Source: Branchiostoma floridae
Taxonomy: Eukaryota > Chordata > Leptocardii > Amphioxiformes > Branchiostomatidae
Direction: 5' to 3'
Assembly: GCF_000003815.2 (NCBI RefSeq)
Contig: NC_049992.1
Location: 2,205,789-2,269,788 of the forward strand
Length of the DNA: 64,000 nucleotides
In this document: positions 22,158-34,150 of the stretch, in pieces
How positions within the stretch are numbered: the stretch's first letter is position 1
How the letters are laid out: each line of letters opens with the position of its first letter
Program-made: the position numbers and the translations under genes
The notes under the pieces: model-generated
What the model was told of the DNA's origin: nothing
The model's input: the letters and a program-made list of their open reading frames with translations, nothing else
Databases searched by the model: none

Positions 22158-23280
22158 CTCTGTATTACTCTGACAAGTCTCACTTTGGCTAATCAGACTA
22201 ACACCCTATGAACCCAGTTGATGGGGCTATGTTGCTAGAGGGCCAAATTGTCCTGATGTAGCTGTAAAAAAAGTTAACAGTTTGCCAAGTTCTTGCTGCA
22301 AGAGGCAGCAACAAGTCTTCTTTTTGATATCTTTTAAAAAAGGCTGGACCATGACTTGAGATATTTTTATACATGTAATTTATAGACCATACATAGACAA
22401 AACTCTTTATCTTATACTAGTATGTTGGATAGGAAGGTCTTTCTTAGCAAAGCCATTCGTTTTTATCTGTTAGTGTAAATGTTGATACCCGAGTCAGCTT
22501 ACAGATGTGCCCTTTGTGGCAGAGACTGTCATAATTTTCTCATGTATGACAGGTAAGCCATAGCCAAAGCTGTAGGGCTGGTATCAATTATGATTTTACC
22601 ATGGTCAATATTGACCAAAAGAGGCCATATAGTTTCAATGCATGTATTTTATTTGTTCAAGCAACAAGATGGATTGAGTGTCGATGAAGAGTCACCCATT
22701 GCCATAGAATGTTGAATTTTGTCCCAAATGCTAGACAGTATTTAAGAATGTATAGCCTTGTTCAGAAGCACTGAACTATTGCTACAATGTCCGTCTTTTG
22801 TCAAGTCCTATTTTGAAGTTTTGATAACAATCTTAAGAATTAAGATATGTAGCTTTCTACTGAGATAAAATGTAGTTTCAATAGTGCCAAAAAGCTTGAT
22901 ATATGATTACAAAATTGGAGAATATCTTTTTCTGCACATTTTCCATGTTTTGAAGTAATCATGTGATGAGTATGTTAAATATTAATGTAAGATTTGAGTA
23001 GTTTGCTTGCTTTTTACACAGATGCATCTGTATGGCAGTGTTGCCTTATGCTATCATTAGGCATTTGTTTATTGTACTTACTGTCATTAGTGTCAGTACC
23101 TTAAATTGTTACATCAGTATTAAGACTTACTCCAGAATGTACCTACCTGTGCCAAACATCTAAAGCCATAGTTTTACTTAATGTACTTGACATATAGGAG
23201 ATATTTTTGGAGACATTAGAGAAACTAAGTGCTTTAGAAACCCCATACAATGGGGAGTAACATGACAAAAAATAAATTTG
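22158..23280 (+). other. Probable 3' untranslated region of the WAP/VWC gene
   Basis: AT-rich sequence without long open frames follows the stop. A polyadenylation signal AATAAA lies at 23271-23276. The end of the transcript is inferred, not observed. Confidence 0.4.
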
Positions 23281-23289
23281 TAGTTGTAC

Positions 23290-23602
23290 AAGTGGTTAAT
23301 GTCTGGTGAGTGTTTGGTGAAGGTGATATTGATCTGGCTAAGCTCACTGAAGGACCATTCTTCCGCTGGTCATGGCAGCGATGTACAGTTTTGCATGTTA
23401 CTAGTAACTGTATCAGGGAATTTCCCTAGCTCTTTTGGACAAGCACAATGGACGGTGGACATGGCTTAACGTCACGCCTTAACTTAAGGACTGAGACCCT
23501 GTCCGGTAGCATGCATGTGAGGAGAGAGACACGGCCAGGATCGAACTTACAACCTCTTAGTCCAGAGGCAGGGCTGCTAACCACTGGACTATGCACACTA
23601 CC
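23290..23602 (-). repeat. tRNA-derived SINE, minus strand
   Basis: On the minus strand the head reads catagtccagtggttagcag (box A-like) and gtaagttcgatcctggccgt (box B) with tRNA spacing, followed by about 230 bp of unrelated body. No acceptor stem closes it, so it is a SINE rather than a tRNA gene. Confidence 0.65.
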
Positions 23603-23654
23603 TCTATTGGTTACCCCAAGTACATTGCACTTTGGGGCAGTACTTGCCTCCTAA

Positions 23655-23760
23655 AAGTTTGCAATGTGGCCTTCATGATGGTTAGTGTCATTGACTTAAA
23701 ATAGATGTTCTGGGTTCGAATCCATAGCAGGCCCCGATGCTGACCCTAGGGGAATGCACA
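23655..23760 (+). repeat. tRNA-like SINE fragment
   Basis: Contains a box B word GGTTCGAATCC (about 23713-23723) and a weak box A (tgatggttagtg). It is a short relic. Confidence 0.45.
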
Positions 23761-24215
23761 TATCATTTACAGAATTATTTCACTTGACTAAAAATGAGCT
23801 GTTAGGAAGGTCTTGGATGAGAAGTAAAGCCGGGTCTATCTGGGCTTTGCATGACCAGAGCCACACCTTGGGCATGTTGGATATCCAGACCCAGGAAAGG
23901 ACTGCATTACTTATTACTATATTAGCAGTTAATAGGAAAAATAAAATGCAACATTCACAATTGGTATGTTTATTGTTATTTCAGTCACAATAAATTGTCA
24001 CTTATATTATTGAACTGCAAGGCTACTTGGTAAATAACCTAATGCTTTATCATGAACAGGACTAAATAATTTCCCTCAAAAACATGAAATTCACAAGAGG
24101 ATATTGTTTGAATCTAAGCTATCTCTATGTATAAAATAAGGTTACAGGCTATATTTATCACTCAGTTGATAGTGCAACATGTTCAACGAGTTTCTCCCTC
24201 AAATTCACATACACA

Positions 24216-24977
24216 TCATATCAGCATACCCATACTGGGCTGCAGAACTTTCCCAGGTAGAGTCTTGACTTTCTTCCTCTTCCCCATGAAGGGAACTCTC
24301 CGGCAGAGTCTACTCAGCTCGGCTCCGAGGAGCGCACCGGGCTTGGTCTTCTTCTTCCCGACCTGCCTCCCTCCCCGAATGTTCACCACAATGTCTCTCC
24401 TCCTTTGAGAGGCCCTGGAGAGGCTGAATATGTCCGACATGGAGGGAGCCCGCCGTGCTCGCTTGGATTTGGGCGACTCCTTCGAGCTCTGCCGCCGTTT
24501 GGAGGTGCGCCTGCCCGTGGTGTGGGTAGTGTCACTAGTGGAGGGCACGCTCGATAGGTCCATGGGCTGTCCGTTCCCTGCAAACGACAGCATCGGGGGC
24601 AAATCCGCCCTCTCAACAGCTGGGAACGCGGACGACCCGGCCTCCACAATTGGCTCTGCGTCCTGGTCGGATTCCTCCTCCTTGGCAGGCACGAAGGGTG
24701 CGCCGTTCCCGACTCTCACAGCCAGGCTGTCCCCAAAGAAGCTGTACAGGTCTGCGTACATCTGGGTGATGGGGACGGGGCCCTTGTCCCTCCTGTGGCT
24801 GCCGGAGTTGCTGCCTGCAGTACCGCCGGACTCCAGCAGGTGGCCAAAAGTCCCGATGGTGAAGTCGCTGGCGTCGGGGTGGTGGGGGCTCTGGTTGGGG
24901 GAGCTCTCGTGGCTGGACTCAGCGTGGGGGTCGGACCCGTTCTGCTGGTACGTCTTCAACAACAATTCTGCTGCAGA
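24216..24977 (-). CDS. C-terminal exon of an unrecognised basic, Ser-rich protein (probably nuclear)
   Basis: A minus-strand exon starts after a good acceptor (ttttcctgtccaccccag) at 24977 in phase 0 and runs 253 codons to a stop. It begins SAAELLLKTYQQNG, has a Ser/His/Pro-rich stretch, then SDFTIGTFGHLLESGG and ITQMYADLYSFFGDSLAV, acidic KEEESDQDAEP, then basic clusters RRTSKRRQSS and KSKRARR that look like nuclear localisation signals, and a conserved-looking basic end (SDIFSLSRASQRRRDIVVNI, GRQVGKKKTKPGALLGAELS, PFMGKRKK). The codon use and low stop density support a real gene. I do not recognise the family; upstream exons should lie above 25000 on the minus strand but were not found. Confidence 0.7.
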   Translation of the reverse strand, partial: SAAELLLKTYQQNGSDPHAESSHESSPNQSPHHPDASDFTIGTFGHLLESGGTAGSNSGSHRRDKGPVPITQMYADLYSFFGDSLAVRVGNGAPFVPAKEEESDQDAEPIVEAGSSAFPAVERADLPPMLSFAGNGQPMDLSSVPSTSDTTHTTGRRTSKRRQSSKESPKSKRARRAPSMSDIFSLSRASQRRRDIVVNIRGGRQVGKKKTKPGALLGAELSRLCRRVPFMGKRKKVKTLPGKVLQPSMGMLI

Positions 24978-25261
24978 CTGGGGTGGACAGGAAAATAATA
25001 CATGGATGAAACATAAGAATATTTTCTTAATCACCCTACTATTAGAAAATAATGATTGTACTAGGCATGTATTAAGTACAACTGCACCTGGCCAAATATT
25101 TATGGGTCATGCAAAAGTAGCATTGCCAGGTAGAGCTGCAACTGATTATGTCAAGGCACTTAAGTTTGACACATCTATATGGAAAATGTATTTGTATACT
25201 CATGTTTTTTGTACAGCAGCATCAATGTGTATCTATACATTTCCATATAATTGTAACAATT

Positions 25262-25361
25262 NNNNNNNNNNNNNNNNNNNNNNNNNNNNNNNNNNNNNNN
25301 NNNNNNNNNNNNNNNNNNNNNNNNNNNNNNNNNNNNNNNNNNNNNNNNNNNNNNNNNNNNN
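25262..25361. other. Assembly gap
   Basis: 100 N, upstream (minus strand) of the Ser-rich gene's last exon. Confidence 1.
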
Positions 25362-25479
25362 TCCCAAAGTGTGACCTAAATTTGGTCCTTCAAAGCAAAT
25401 GGTCACGAGAAAAGTTCCGCGTCATGTATTGGGGGCCAAATATTGCAAAATTACATACACATAGAGACCACTTATTCTC

Positions 25480-26580
25480 TTCCACAGAAGCATAAAAAAG
25501 GTCTCACACACAGAGAATTTTTTTCTCTCCCACACACGAGGTGAAAAAAAGGTCTCTCACACACACAGATTTTTTGCTCCATACAAGTAATGAAAGGGGT
25601 CGCAGACATAAAACATTTTTCTCTCATCTAGATGCGTAGATTTTTTTCTCTCCTACATAACGTTACATGTACATGTACATGTACATGTACATGTACATGT
25701 ACATGTACATGTACATGTACGTGTTATAACAGCTCCCACACTTGAGTTTTTCCCCACTAGTGTTGAAAAGGACACACAGATCGACAACATTTCACTTGTA
25801 TGTGTCAGAAATGTTTCGTTCTGTATATTTTATTTCATGAAATGTTGACAAGCCACATGAAACGAAGATGGGCGTTTTATCTTACGAAGCACGCCAATAT
25901 TCTTCTTCAACAGAACGTCCAATGACAATCCTTGTTCAAAACGACTGTATTTTCTTCTGGGTTGCAGGATCTAGTGAGCTTCATAATCGTATATATGACC
26001 CCAGCTATGGCAATTATGATGATTATACCAAAGGTCGGCGGCAGCGTGCTTGTAATTCCACTGTAAGATCATATCTCAAAAATCATTTCTCCATTAACAA
26101 GCCATAAAAATAATATCGGTAACGTATTTTAACTGCAATTTTCGCCCCTACTTCAAACAAAAAAATCGATATCGATGCAACTAGTAGAACTAAGATTACT
26201 ATAGTTCATAGTATGTAACATATAAATTACCTCATTATGAAATAATGCTCAGTGAATGAAAGAAAATTTCGGACTAAGCTAGGAGAACATTCTCTCCGAC
26301 ACAAGCCCACAATTTCTCGCCCACGTATAATTAAGAAGCAAATACAGACTGATACTTCTCTGTGAGTCAGAGAACTTTTGCTCTGTGTGAGAGAACATTT
26401 ATTAGTCACAGACACAGAGCTAATTTCTCTCCCACTCACGAAGTGAAATGCTCTCACACACAGACAGACCATTCTCTGTGAGTCAAAGAAATTAGGTCGG
26501 AGTGGGAGAGTAAATGTAGCTGTCTCCGACAAAGGCACAATTACTCTCCCACTCACGGAGCGAGAATTTTTGTCAAAAAC
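25480..26580. repeat. Low-complexity region of CTCTCACACACAG / TCTCCCACTCACG words
   Basis: Words such as ctctcccacacacgaggtga, tctcccactcacgaagtgaa and tctctgtgagtcagagaa recur in both orientations at 25480-25660 and 26260-26580. They enclose a (GTACAT)n run and a short unrecognised open frame. This could be a diverged foldback element. Confidence 0.5.
25667..25720. repeat. (ACATGT)n microsatellite
   Basis: About nine self-complementary hexamer units of acatgt. Confidence 0.95.
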
Positions 26581-27749
26581 TTCTAAAGCATTACAGGGGA
26601 GATGAAGCCATTAGAATTTCCCCCAGTAATACATGCATTCCAATCGGAGAGTTGAGGAAACAAATATGCAATTATCTCAAGAATAAAAAGTTCAAGCCAT
26701 ACAGTCCAGTCTCGTGAAATTCATTTGCAAGAATGTCTATACCGCTAGTTTTTATACGCCCCCTAATTAGAGCCCTTGGATTGGCCCGTTTGGCTCAAAA
26801 CAGCTATCTGACGACGATACCACTATTGCGGAAACCCCCTCGATGGAGAAAGGTCATTTTTTACAACTAATTCAACAAGTATAGGGTCTTTCCTACCACA
26901 GCCACTCCCCAAATGCCCAGATTTCACAGATTTCCACCAAGAAAGGCTTTTCAATGGATTAAAGCCTTGTTTTTTGAGGGCTCTAGGCGCAGGCTCTGAT
27001 TGTTGTGTCTCCCCTACAAATCCCCAGCCTGGTTTGGGGTTCCTTCCACCCCTCGCAACTGTACCTGACAGTTGACGGTTCCCAACATGGCAAGGCCCAC
27101 GGGTCAGACTCCCTGACCCCACGTCAATTTCTAGACGGGCGGACCGTACCAAGTAGTTCCCAGTTAGCAAAATGCATAGGATTTGTTGGTAAAAAGGACT
27201 TTTTTCATAACTCAAGAATGGAACAACGGATTTTTATGATTTTTGCCTTGCCGCCAGGCAAGGCTTTACGCCAGCTTTCTTCCATGGTTGGACGGACCTG
27301 TTAACCCAGCCCTTCCAAAGTCCCTTCCAAAGGCCCTTCTTTCCTTGCCGAGTTTCATGGCTTAGTTAGACAATGGTACATTCCAGGCGAGTATTAAAAC
27401 GCTCTTCTAGACGCATGTTACTGTATGTGGTCCAGCGTAATAAATCTACGCTTTAACTCACCATGTTTATATAAATATATATCACAAATTGCATCAGAAG
27501 GAACTTAGTTTGTAATAAAAAATAATGCATATTCATTGTGGGTCAAAAAGTTTTACAAAACCTGTTTAATGTGCCAATAATTCATCTGACATAAATTATG
27601 ATAATGAGGGGGAGGGGGCGACATGTGGAACTCGGGATTTTTAAGCGTAGAATCTAGTCTAACTTAACTTACCAAAATAACATAAAATACGCGGCAAGGC
27701 ACAGCTTTTTTAAAAAGATTTCTTGTTTTGGTAAGTAGGTACACCTTAG
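26581..27749. other. No gene recognised
   Basis: An open frame on the minus strand (26823-27215) has no domain motifs. Part of 27205-27240 (gaatggaacaacggattttt) resembles the R1 repeat, so repeat-derived sequence is likely. Confidence 0.35.
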
Positions 27750-27930
27750 ACCGCGTGGCGCAGTGGCAGCATTTGCGGCTCGAGACCGAGAGGTAGCGGG
27801 TTCGAATCCAGCTGCCGTGTCACCGATCTTGTTCCCTTGGCAAAGGCACTTTGCACGACTTTCCTCACTTAACTCAGGTATAAATGAGTATCTAGCTGCG
27901 GCTAGTGGCCTTGTGTGGCCTTGGTGGGGC
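27750..27930 (+). repeat. tRNA-derived SINE (partial)
   Basis: Head with box A TGGCGCAGTGG and box B GGTTCGAATCC, followed by cggtcttgt-like and aaaggcactttgcacgactt words shared with the full-length SINE at 49930-50424. The copy diverges or is truncated after about 27900. Confidence 0.8.
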
Positions 27931-28264
27931 TTTGTGGCCGAGACAGACCTTAGGGGCATGTTCGGGCATGAGCAGCACCCGCCATGGCACACGAGTCGGG
28001 GGTAGGAGGAACCTCTTACATCCTTGGTTGGAAGTCCTCCTAGGAGACGGATACTCCAAACAACAAAGCTGCATCTGCTGGAGCCGCCTCACACGTTGCA
28101 TACAGTTGCCCCTGTGAAACTTAGTGCTCCAGTAGACGAGAGGGTGGAGAAGGAATTGCACACCCCTCCTTCACCATAAAAAGTCGTGTGCAGGTCATGC
28201 AAACAGGCAAAAAGCCTGTCTGCCTCCTCATCTGTCCAATCGACAGGAGAACCACAAAAAAACC

Positions 28265-28920
28265 TTAGACAATGTTGTACAAAATGAAATACTAATTATG
28301 CAAAATATGAGTACATTTGCATAATTAATGAGAATATTCTATCATAGCAGTTTTTTTTCTATGTGTCTATTGTTCCAGGCGTGATATGGTCTTGACATTT
28401 GGGTGGTAGACAGCTTTCAGTGTCATGGCAAAGTGGGGCAAGTTTCAGCCCCCTAACATTAAATTTCTTAACTGCAGGGGCATACCAAAGACATACCAAA
28501 GAGGATAACTGCAGAAAGGATTGACGGATTGACATCATTTTAGGCATGCAGGTAGCTTAGGCAAAGATGTCCATAATGATACACATGTTATGCAAATGAG
28601 GACTTAATTTGCATGATTAATGAGGAAATTGTATAATTCCATTGTTTTCAATAACTGGACCTCCATGAATTTAACATGTGTTAATTATGATAGGTGGAAT
28701 ATTAGCAGATACCAAGTATGGTAATGAGGAACCTACTTGCATGATTTATGTAAAAATTGCAAAACCACTTTATGATTAATGATGGGAATTTAAAAAAAAT
28801 ATGACATATGTACGTTAGTAACAACACCATGCATAAAGTATGTTAATGTTTTGTCTATTGCATGAAATTTACAAAAGCTCTAAATATTTCATGGAGGTAT
28901 GAGGTCACCGAACTCTAGTT
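28265..28920 (+). repeat. Interspersed repeat R1, copy 2
   Basis: Shares gacaatgttgtacaaaatga, tgatatggtcttgacatttg, gtggggcaagtttcagcccc and aggataactgcag with copy 1, and ends like the 42540-42930 copy (atttcatggaggtatgaggt). No coding. Confidence 0.85.
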
Positions 28921-30586
28921 TGGATCTGGATAATTTGAACTTTCTGACTTGACCAGTTTTTATCATGGCATGATAAATGTTACTAAGGCCAAGCGTGTGC
29001 ATCTAAACAATACCTCTCAGGCCGTCGCTATTTAAAATGCCAAATCTGTCCGGCCCGGTCAAGCCGACGACAGGCAAAAGCACAAAGCCACATGGAAGTC
29101 GCTTTGCGTCTAGGATATGTCCAAATGATATCTCCTAAATACTTAACAGATCTATTCTTTCATACTATCTGTTATGTATTCTTCCCTTTAATGACAGTCA
29201 CAGACAATATAGAAATTTTCGGAAATACTCACCCAAACGATCAGGGACACACATTTGGTAAATTACCGCCATCTTGAATCTGCTTCTGTGCCGTGATTGG
29301 TCCTTTTCTCTCTACTTCTGACCAATGGGGTCCAAGCATTTGCACAGAAGTAGAAAATATGAAAATATTTGTATACGATGATTGTTTGTCGGTTTGCTTG
29401 CTTAACAATTTCTTCGCCATTCGTATGCAAGTACAGTATTTAGCCACATGACCAATGCATGTCTTCCCGTTGAAACGTTCATCTCAAATATAAATCACAC
29501 ATTCGCCTAATTAAGCTAAACTTTTCGACTTTGTTATAAAATGTTCTCAGTGGTTGGTTGATCAACTTCTCTACCCAAATAAACAATACGTTATTCAATT
29601 ATTATGCCGTTCCAATTATGGAAGTCTAATATTTGCAAAAAAAACATTGTAATATGTTAACCTTTACTTAGCTTCAAACTGCCGCAAAAATGAAATTCCC
29701 ATCAATTATTTTCTCATTTATCATGCAAATTAGATTTTCATTTGCATAAATGATGTCTATCGATCTCTCTTTTTCAGTTACACATGTCGCATGTTTGAGA
29801 GTCCTATCATGAAATGTAGCAAATACATAAACTTTCTTTAATTATGATTTTGTAAACCATCGATCACCAAAACTACTACTGTGAAGCCGATACAGTACCG
29901 TAACTCGCCGTTAGGAGACCCTCCATCAAACTTGACCTTCCTTTTTGCAACCCCTACTCCTACTACTACCGTAAGCGCTTACATTTTTTGTCTGTTTTAG
30001 CATTTTGTAGGAAACACCGAAACGTGGCGTTATGACGACTTATTGTTTATTTCAAGGCCATAACGATACATTGTACATTACAATGCTACCACTACGACTA
30101 CTACTGTCAGTCAGTCTATATAGACTATGACACATGACATGCGCAAAAATTACGATACAAAATAGTCAGAAATAACAACATACAACTCAGAAGTTCAAGA
30201 AGCATACTCTGCAAGCAGAGGTTGAGTCGCGGAGATATAGTAGTAGTCACGTCGATGTAGGTTAGACATCCAGGTAATAAGATAGGCCAAAAAGTAGTTA
30301 CTCAAGCGACTGGATGTCCAAGCTGTCCAAATAACTGTGTCTTAGCTCTGTTTCCCATTGACATCGAAAACTGTCTTCCGCTTGACTTTGCCTTTCCTTT
30401 TGTTATTTGGAATCCAAATTGTCTTCAGCCTAAAATTGTCTCTCAATACAACGTTTCCTTTTGGACAGCTAAAATTGTCTTCATTCATAGTTAGGGTATA
30501 AAAGACCAGTTTCTTCCAGATCACTTCAGTGTCAGGGACGAAAACTGGTGGATACCAGTCGAAACGTTTGGCCGTTTCCAAAACCA
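28921..30586. other. No gene recognised
   Basis: AT-rich region downstream of the zinc-finger gene. It has a YY1-like word (gccatcttg) at about 29269. Part of 30342-30586 may be the 3' untranslated region of the zinc-finger gene. Confidence 0.35.
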
Positions 30587-31705
30587 TCATAAAATGCTCA
30601 AAACAATGTCCCCTGAACTATTTGTTGCATCTTTCACGCTCCTATGGTTTCTCTGCTTGTGGGACTTTAAATTACTGGGTGTGGAAAACTGCTTGCTGCA
30701 CTCCTGACACTTGTAGGGTTTCTCACCAGTGTGGGTCCGAACGTGTCTCTTGAGATCGCCACTCCCAGTGAAGCCTTTGCTGCACACCTGGCATTTGAAG
30801 GGTTTCTCGCCAGTGTGTGTTCGAATGTGGACTTTTAGGGCCCCCAATGTGGCAAACATCTTGCCACACTCCTCACACCTGTAGGGTTTCTCACCCGTGT
30901 GAGTTAGCATGTGTCTCTTAAGGTGATAAGCGCTGTGAAAGAATTTGCTACATTCCTCACAAGTGTAGGGTTTGTCACCAGTCATAGCTTCCATGTAGCG
31001 TTCTTTACCAGAGTGAGTTTCCATGATAGATTTCTCACCTGTGTAAGTCTGCAACAAATATTTCTTACCAGTGTGAGTCTTCATATGACTTTGTAAATTG
31101 CTCCGCCGATTGAACTGCTTGCCGCACTCCCCACAGCTGAAGGGTTTCTCGCCGGTGTGAGTGAACATGTGTCTCTTCAGATCACCACTTCCACTAAAGC
31201 CTCTGCTGCACTGGTCACATCTGTAGGGTTTCTCACCAGTGTGAGTGCGAATGTGGACTTTTAGGGCCCCCAATGTGGCAAACACCTTGCCACACTCCTC
31301 ACACCTGTAGGGTTTCTCACCCGTGTGAGTCAGCATGTGTCTTTTAAGGTGATAAGCACTGTAAAAGCATTTGCTACATTCCTCACACATTTTGGGTTTC
31401 TCACCCGTGTGTGTCAGCATGTGTATCTTAAGGAAATAAGCACTGCGAAAGCATTTGCTACATTCCTTACACTGGCGATATGATTTCTTTGTGTTACTAG
31501 TAGTTTCCATGTAAGGTTCTTCATCAGAGTGAGTTTCCACGTAAGGTTCTTCATCAGAGTGCGTTTCCATGTAAGGTTCTTCACCAGAGTGCGTTTCCAT
31601 GTGGTTCGGCATGAAGTGCTGCGGTACAATGGTGGACTCGCCCCCCTCCCCACACAGGACCAGGTCTTCACTGCTGACTTCTGTTTTCACGGTAACATCG
31701 GACAT
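30587..31705 (-). CDS. C2H2 zinc-finger protein, nine fingers
   Basis: 372 residues in one minus-strand exon. The start MSDVTVKTEV is preferred over a longer frame because a good acceptor (ttgctattgttacag) lies just upstream, at about 31719, giving a 5' untranslated leader. Residues 36-68 hold four linker-like repeats (ETHSGEEPYM, ETHSDEEPYV) without fingers. Fingers are at about 79-99, 107-127, 135-155, 163-183, 191-211, 249-269, 277-297, 305-325 and 333-354, joined by TGEKP linkers. Fingers 2-5 and 6-9 are a duplicated block (for example FATLGALKVHIRTH in fingers 3 and 7). Between fingers 5 and 6 lie linker-like repeats lacking cysteines. It is probably a DNA-binding transcription regulator; there is no KRAB, BTB or SCAN domain. 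Confidence 0.95.
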   Translation of the reverse strand: MSDVTVKTEVSSEDLVLCGEGGESTIVPQHFMPNHMETHSGEEPYMETHSDEEPYVETHSDEEPYMETTSNTKKSYRQCKECSKCFRSAYFLKIHMLTHTGEKPKMCEECSKCFYSAYHLKRHMLTHTGEKPYRCEECGKVFATLGALKVHIRTHTGEKPYRCDQCSRGFSGSGDLKRHMFTHTGEKPFSCGECGKQFNRRSNLQSHMKTHTGKKYLLQTYTGEKSIMETHSGKERYMEAMTGDKPYTCEECSKFFHSAYHLKRHMLTHTGEKPYRCEECGKMFATLGALKVHIRTHTGEKPFKCQVCSKGFTGSGDLKRHVRTHTGEKPYKCQECSKQFSTPSNLKSHKQRNHRSVKDATNSSGDIVLSIL

Positions 31706-32782
31706 GACTGCAGTTGCTCTGTAACAATAGCAACAGAGTTTCATGTTAAAACCGTTTTGTGTGATTTCTCTATTGCACGGTAGCAGTTTGATCTACAATA
31801 AAGAGCAAGACTAACTTAATAATATGCATGTACATTATAGCTACTCTTCCTGTGGTCCTTATCAAAGGGCATTACGTAATTGGACAAAACTACACGACAC
31901 AGGAATACAAGTTATTACTTAACATTTACAGAATATATAAGTAAATAAAATTCACAAGGGATAAATCATAAGTCTACATGAGGTCCATTCAAAAGTGACT
32001 GACATTTACGCAGTTTTACAACGCAGTTTTACATACTTAAGCTGGCATACGTGCTATATAAAATCAAAAGGGTGCACTAGAAAAGTACCAATTTGAAAAT
32101 TGTATGTTTAAGTTGACGACCTAAGCCTGCCAGCATATTTTCACTATGCCGTCGTGAGCACTGAAGGGCCAGGCCTTCGCAAGGGAAGTCCGGAGAAATT
32201 TTGAAATCTGGACCCTATGAAACGCCATTTCCTTCATTCAAAGAGCACATTTTTCCTTTAACTTAGTAAAGAGTAAAGGGTCTTTGGGGCGACATATTTT
32301 CACCATGTCCAATGCCGAAGGCCGGGAGGTTCGGAGAAATTTTGAAATCTGGACGATTTGAAACGCCATTTCCTGTATTTTTAGGGGGAAATCTTGTCGG
32401 TAGACTAGTTATATATTTACTTTAAAAAAGTACGCAAGGGTTTCAGCTTGATTTGGGGGGGGGGGGGGACGCCAACACTGCCACCAAAAAAAGTCACGAG
32501 GGTTCAGCTATCTGTGGCCTCGGTGATGGTCAGTCATTTGTGGCAAAAAAAAATATCAGAAGTTCCCAGTGGCCAATGGTTATCCTAGACGTCGATCACT
32601 GAGAGACAATCTCGCTCCCATCGCATCATGGAATGCCTTGCTTTTTCATATAATGTCTTTGCTCTGACTTGCAACCGTTCTGGGAACGAGTTGGATTGTA
32701 CCATTGTATTCATATGAGCGAAAATGCAAATAAGTCAACACGCTCCGAGGTCCATCTGGTGTTTGACGTCGTGGGTATGACG
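31706..32782. other. Upstream of the zinc-finger gene; no other gene seen
   Basis: Holds the end of the presumed 5' intron of the zinc-finger gene. A long-range duplication of gaagg(c)c...cggagaaattttgaaatctgg words at 32185 and 32330 is visible. A G-run occurs at 32455-32468. Confidence 0.35.
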
Positions 32783-33050
32783 TAGCCTCCGTTGCAGACT
32801 TCGAGCGGGGCTAGCTTTTACCTTATGGGGTCGCGATTTTCAACGTTGACTAGTCTCTTATGCCGGGAAAGGGAGTTTGCCGAGGAAGAGAGTTAACCGT
32901 GGCAGGAAGTTTGTCCCGCCTGGAAACTCTCTTCCAAGGCAAACTCTCTTCATCTGCAAAGTCCCTTTCCCGGCATAAGAGAATCTATCCAACGTTGAAA
33001 CGCCCCATGAAATATAAGCCAACCCCGCTCAAATTCTGCGACGGAGGCTA
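32783..33050. mobile_element. 268-bp foldback MITE
   Basis: The two halves are reverse complements over about 95 bases each, starting tagcctccgt and ending acggaggcta, and pairing through gagcgggg, tcaacgttg and ctcttatgccgggaaaggga. Flanking TA is shared with the element ends. Confidence 0.9.
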
Positions 33051-33257
33051 GGTAAAACGGGTGGCGAAAAAAATCCTTGGTAACGCTTACTGGGATAACA
33101 AAAAGAACTAAAACCGATAACGATTAATTGTGACTTAAAATGGCTCGTAACGCTTGAAAAAGGCATGCAGAAACTCCTACAGTACTTAGTAACCATTCTG
33201 GGACCCAATGGATCATGGGGTTAGGCTACTGGAGTATTTGTGTACATTAGTTACCAA

Positions 33258-33801
33258 TAGACTCCGTTGCAGTCTTCGGAACGGGGCTGGGGGGAGGGGT
33301 CCGCGATTTTCAACGTTGGCTATGTTTTCTTGTGTCGGGAAAGGGAGTTTGCTGAGGAATGGAGTTTTGCTGTGNNNNNNNNNNNNNNNNNNNNNNNNNN
33401 NNNNNNNNNNNNNNNNNNNNNNNNNNNNNNNNNNNNNNNNNNNNNNNNNNNNNNNNNNNNNNNNNNNNNNNNNNNNNNNNNNNNNNNNNNNNNNNNNNNN
33501 NNNNNNNNNNNNNNNNNNNNNNNNNNNNNNNNNNNNNNNNNNNNNNNNNNNNNNNNNNNNNNNNNNNNNNNNNNNNNNNNNNNNNNNNNNNNNNNNNNNN
33601 NNNNNNNNNNNNNNNNNNNNNNNNNNNNNNNNNNNNNNNNNNNNNNNNNNNNNNNNNNNNNNNNNNNNNNNNNNNNNNNNNNNNNNNNNNNNNNNCCTTC
33701 CCGGCTCAAGAGAACATAGCAACGTTGTTTATCAACGGACAACGACCCCCCCCCCCAAAAAAAAAGACCCAGCCCCGTTCCGGAGACTTCAACGGAGTCT
33801 A
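33258..33801. mobile_element. Related foldback element with internal gap
   Basis: Same family: left end tagactccgttgcagtcttc, right end gagacttcaacggagtcta, with shared interior words gggaaagggagtttgc and caacgttg. The flanks both carry ttaccaat, close to but not directly abutting the right end. 321 N hide the middle. Confidence 0.8.
33375..33695. other. Assembly gap
   Basis: 321 N inside the foldback element. Confidence 1.
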
Positions 33802-34044
33802 AATTACCAATGTCTGACACAGCATTTACAAGTACATTGTGATAAGTTAACAACAATTGATATTTTTAGAGTTCTTTGCTTAGCTGTACATTTACTACAA
33901 GTTTATTACCAATTAGTTGTACTACCAATTATTCGGATCTGATGATTGGTTCTAATTGGTCGTGTTGTTTTAGTTCCAAAGCTGATATATTGTCTGTACC
34001 TATGCTGCATATACATGGCAGTACAACGCATTGTTATGCAAAGT

Positions 34045-34150
34045 AAACATTAACAATGACAATGACAATGACAATGAAGTTTATTGCATATTCATGCCCT
34101 CCTAGGGCTAAATGCAGTAAGTCGCATACAAAGTAAGCTATTCGAGAGGC
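34045..34150 (-). repeat. LINE 3' tail remnant
   Basis: On the minus strand tatgcaataaacttcattgt runs into a (TCATTG)n repeat, the typical tail of a LINE insertion. The rest of the element is not visible. Confidence 0.55.

Noticed and set aside
26823-27215. 130-codon minus-strand open frame
   Set aside because: No recognisable domain, adjacent to repeat-derived sequence, no splice context.
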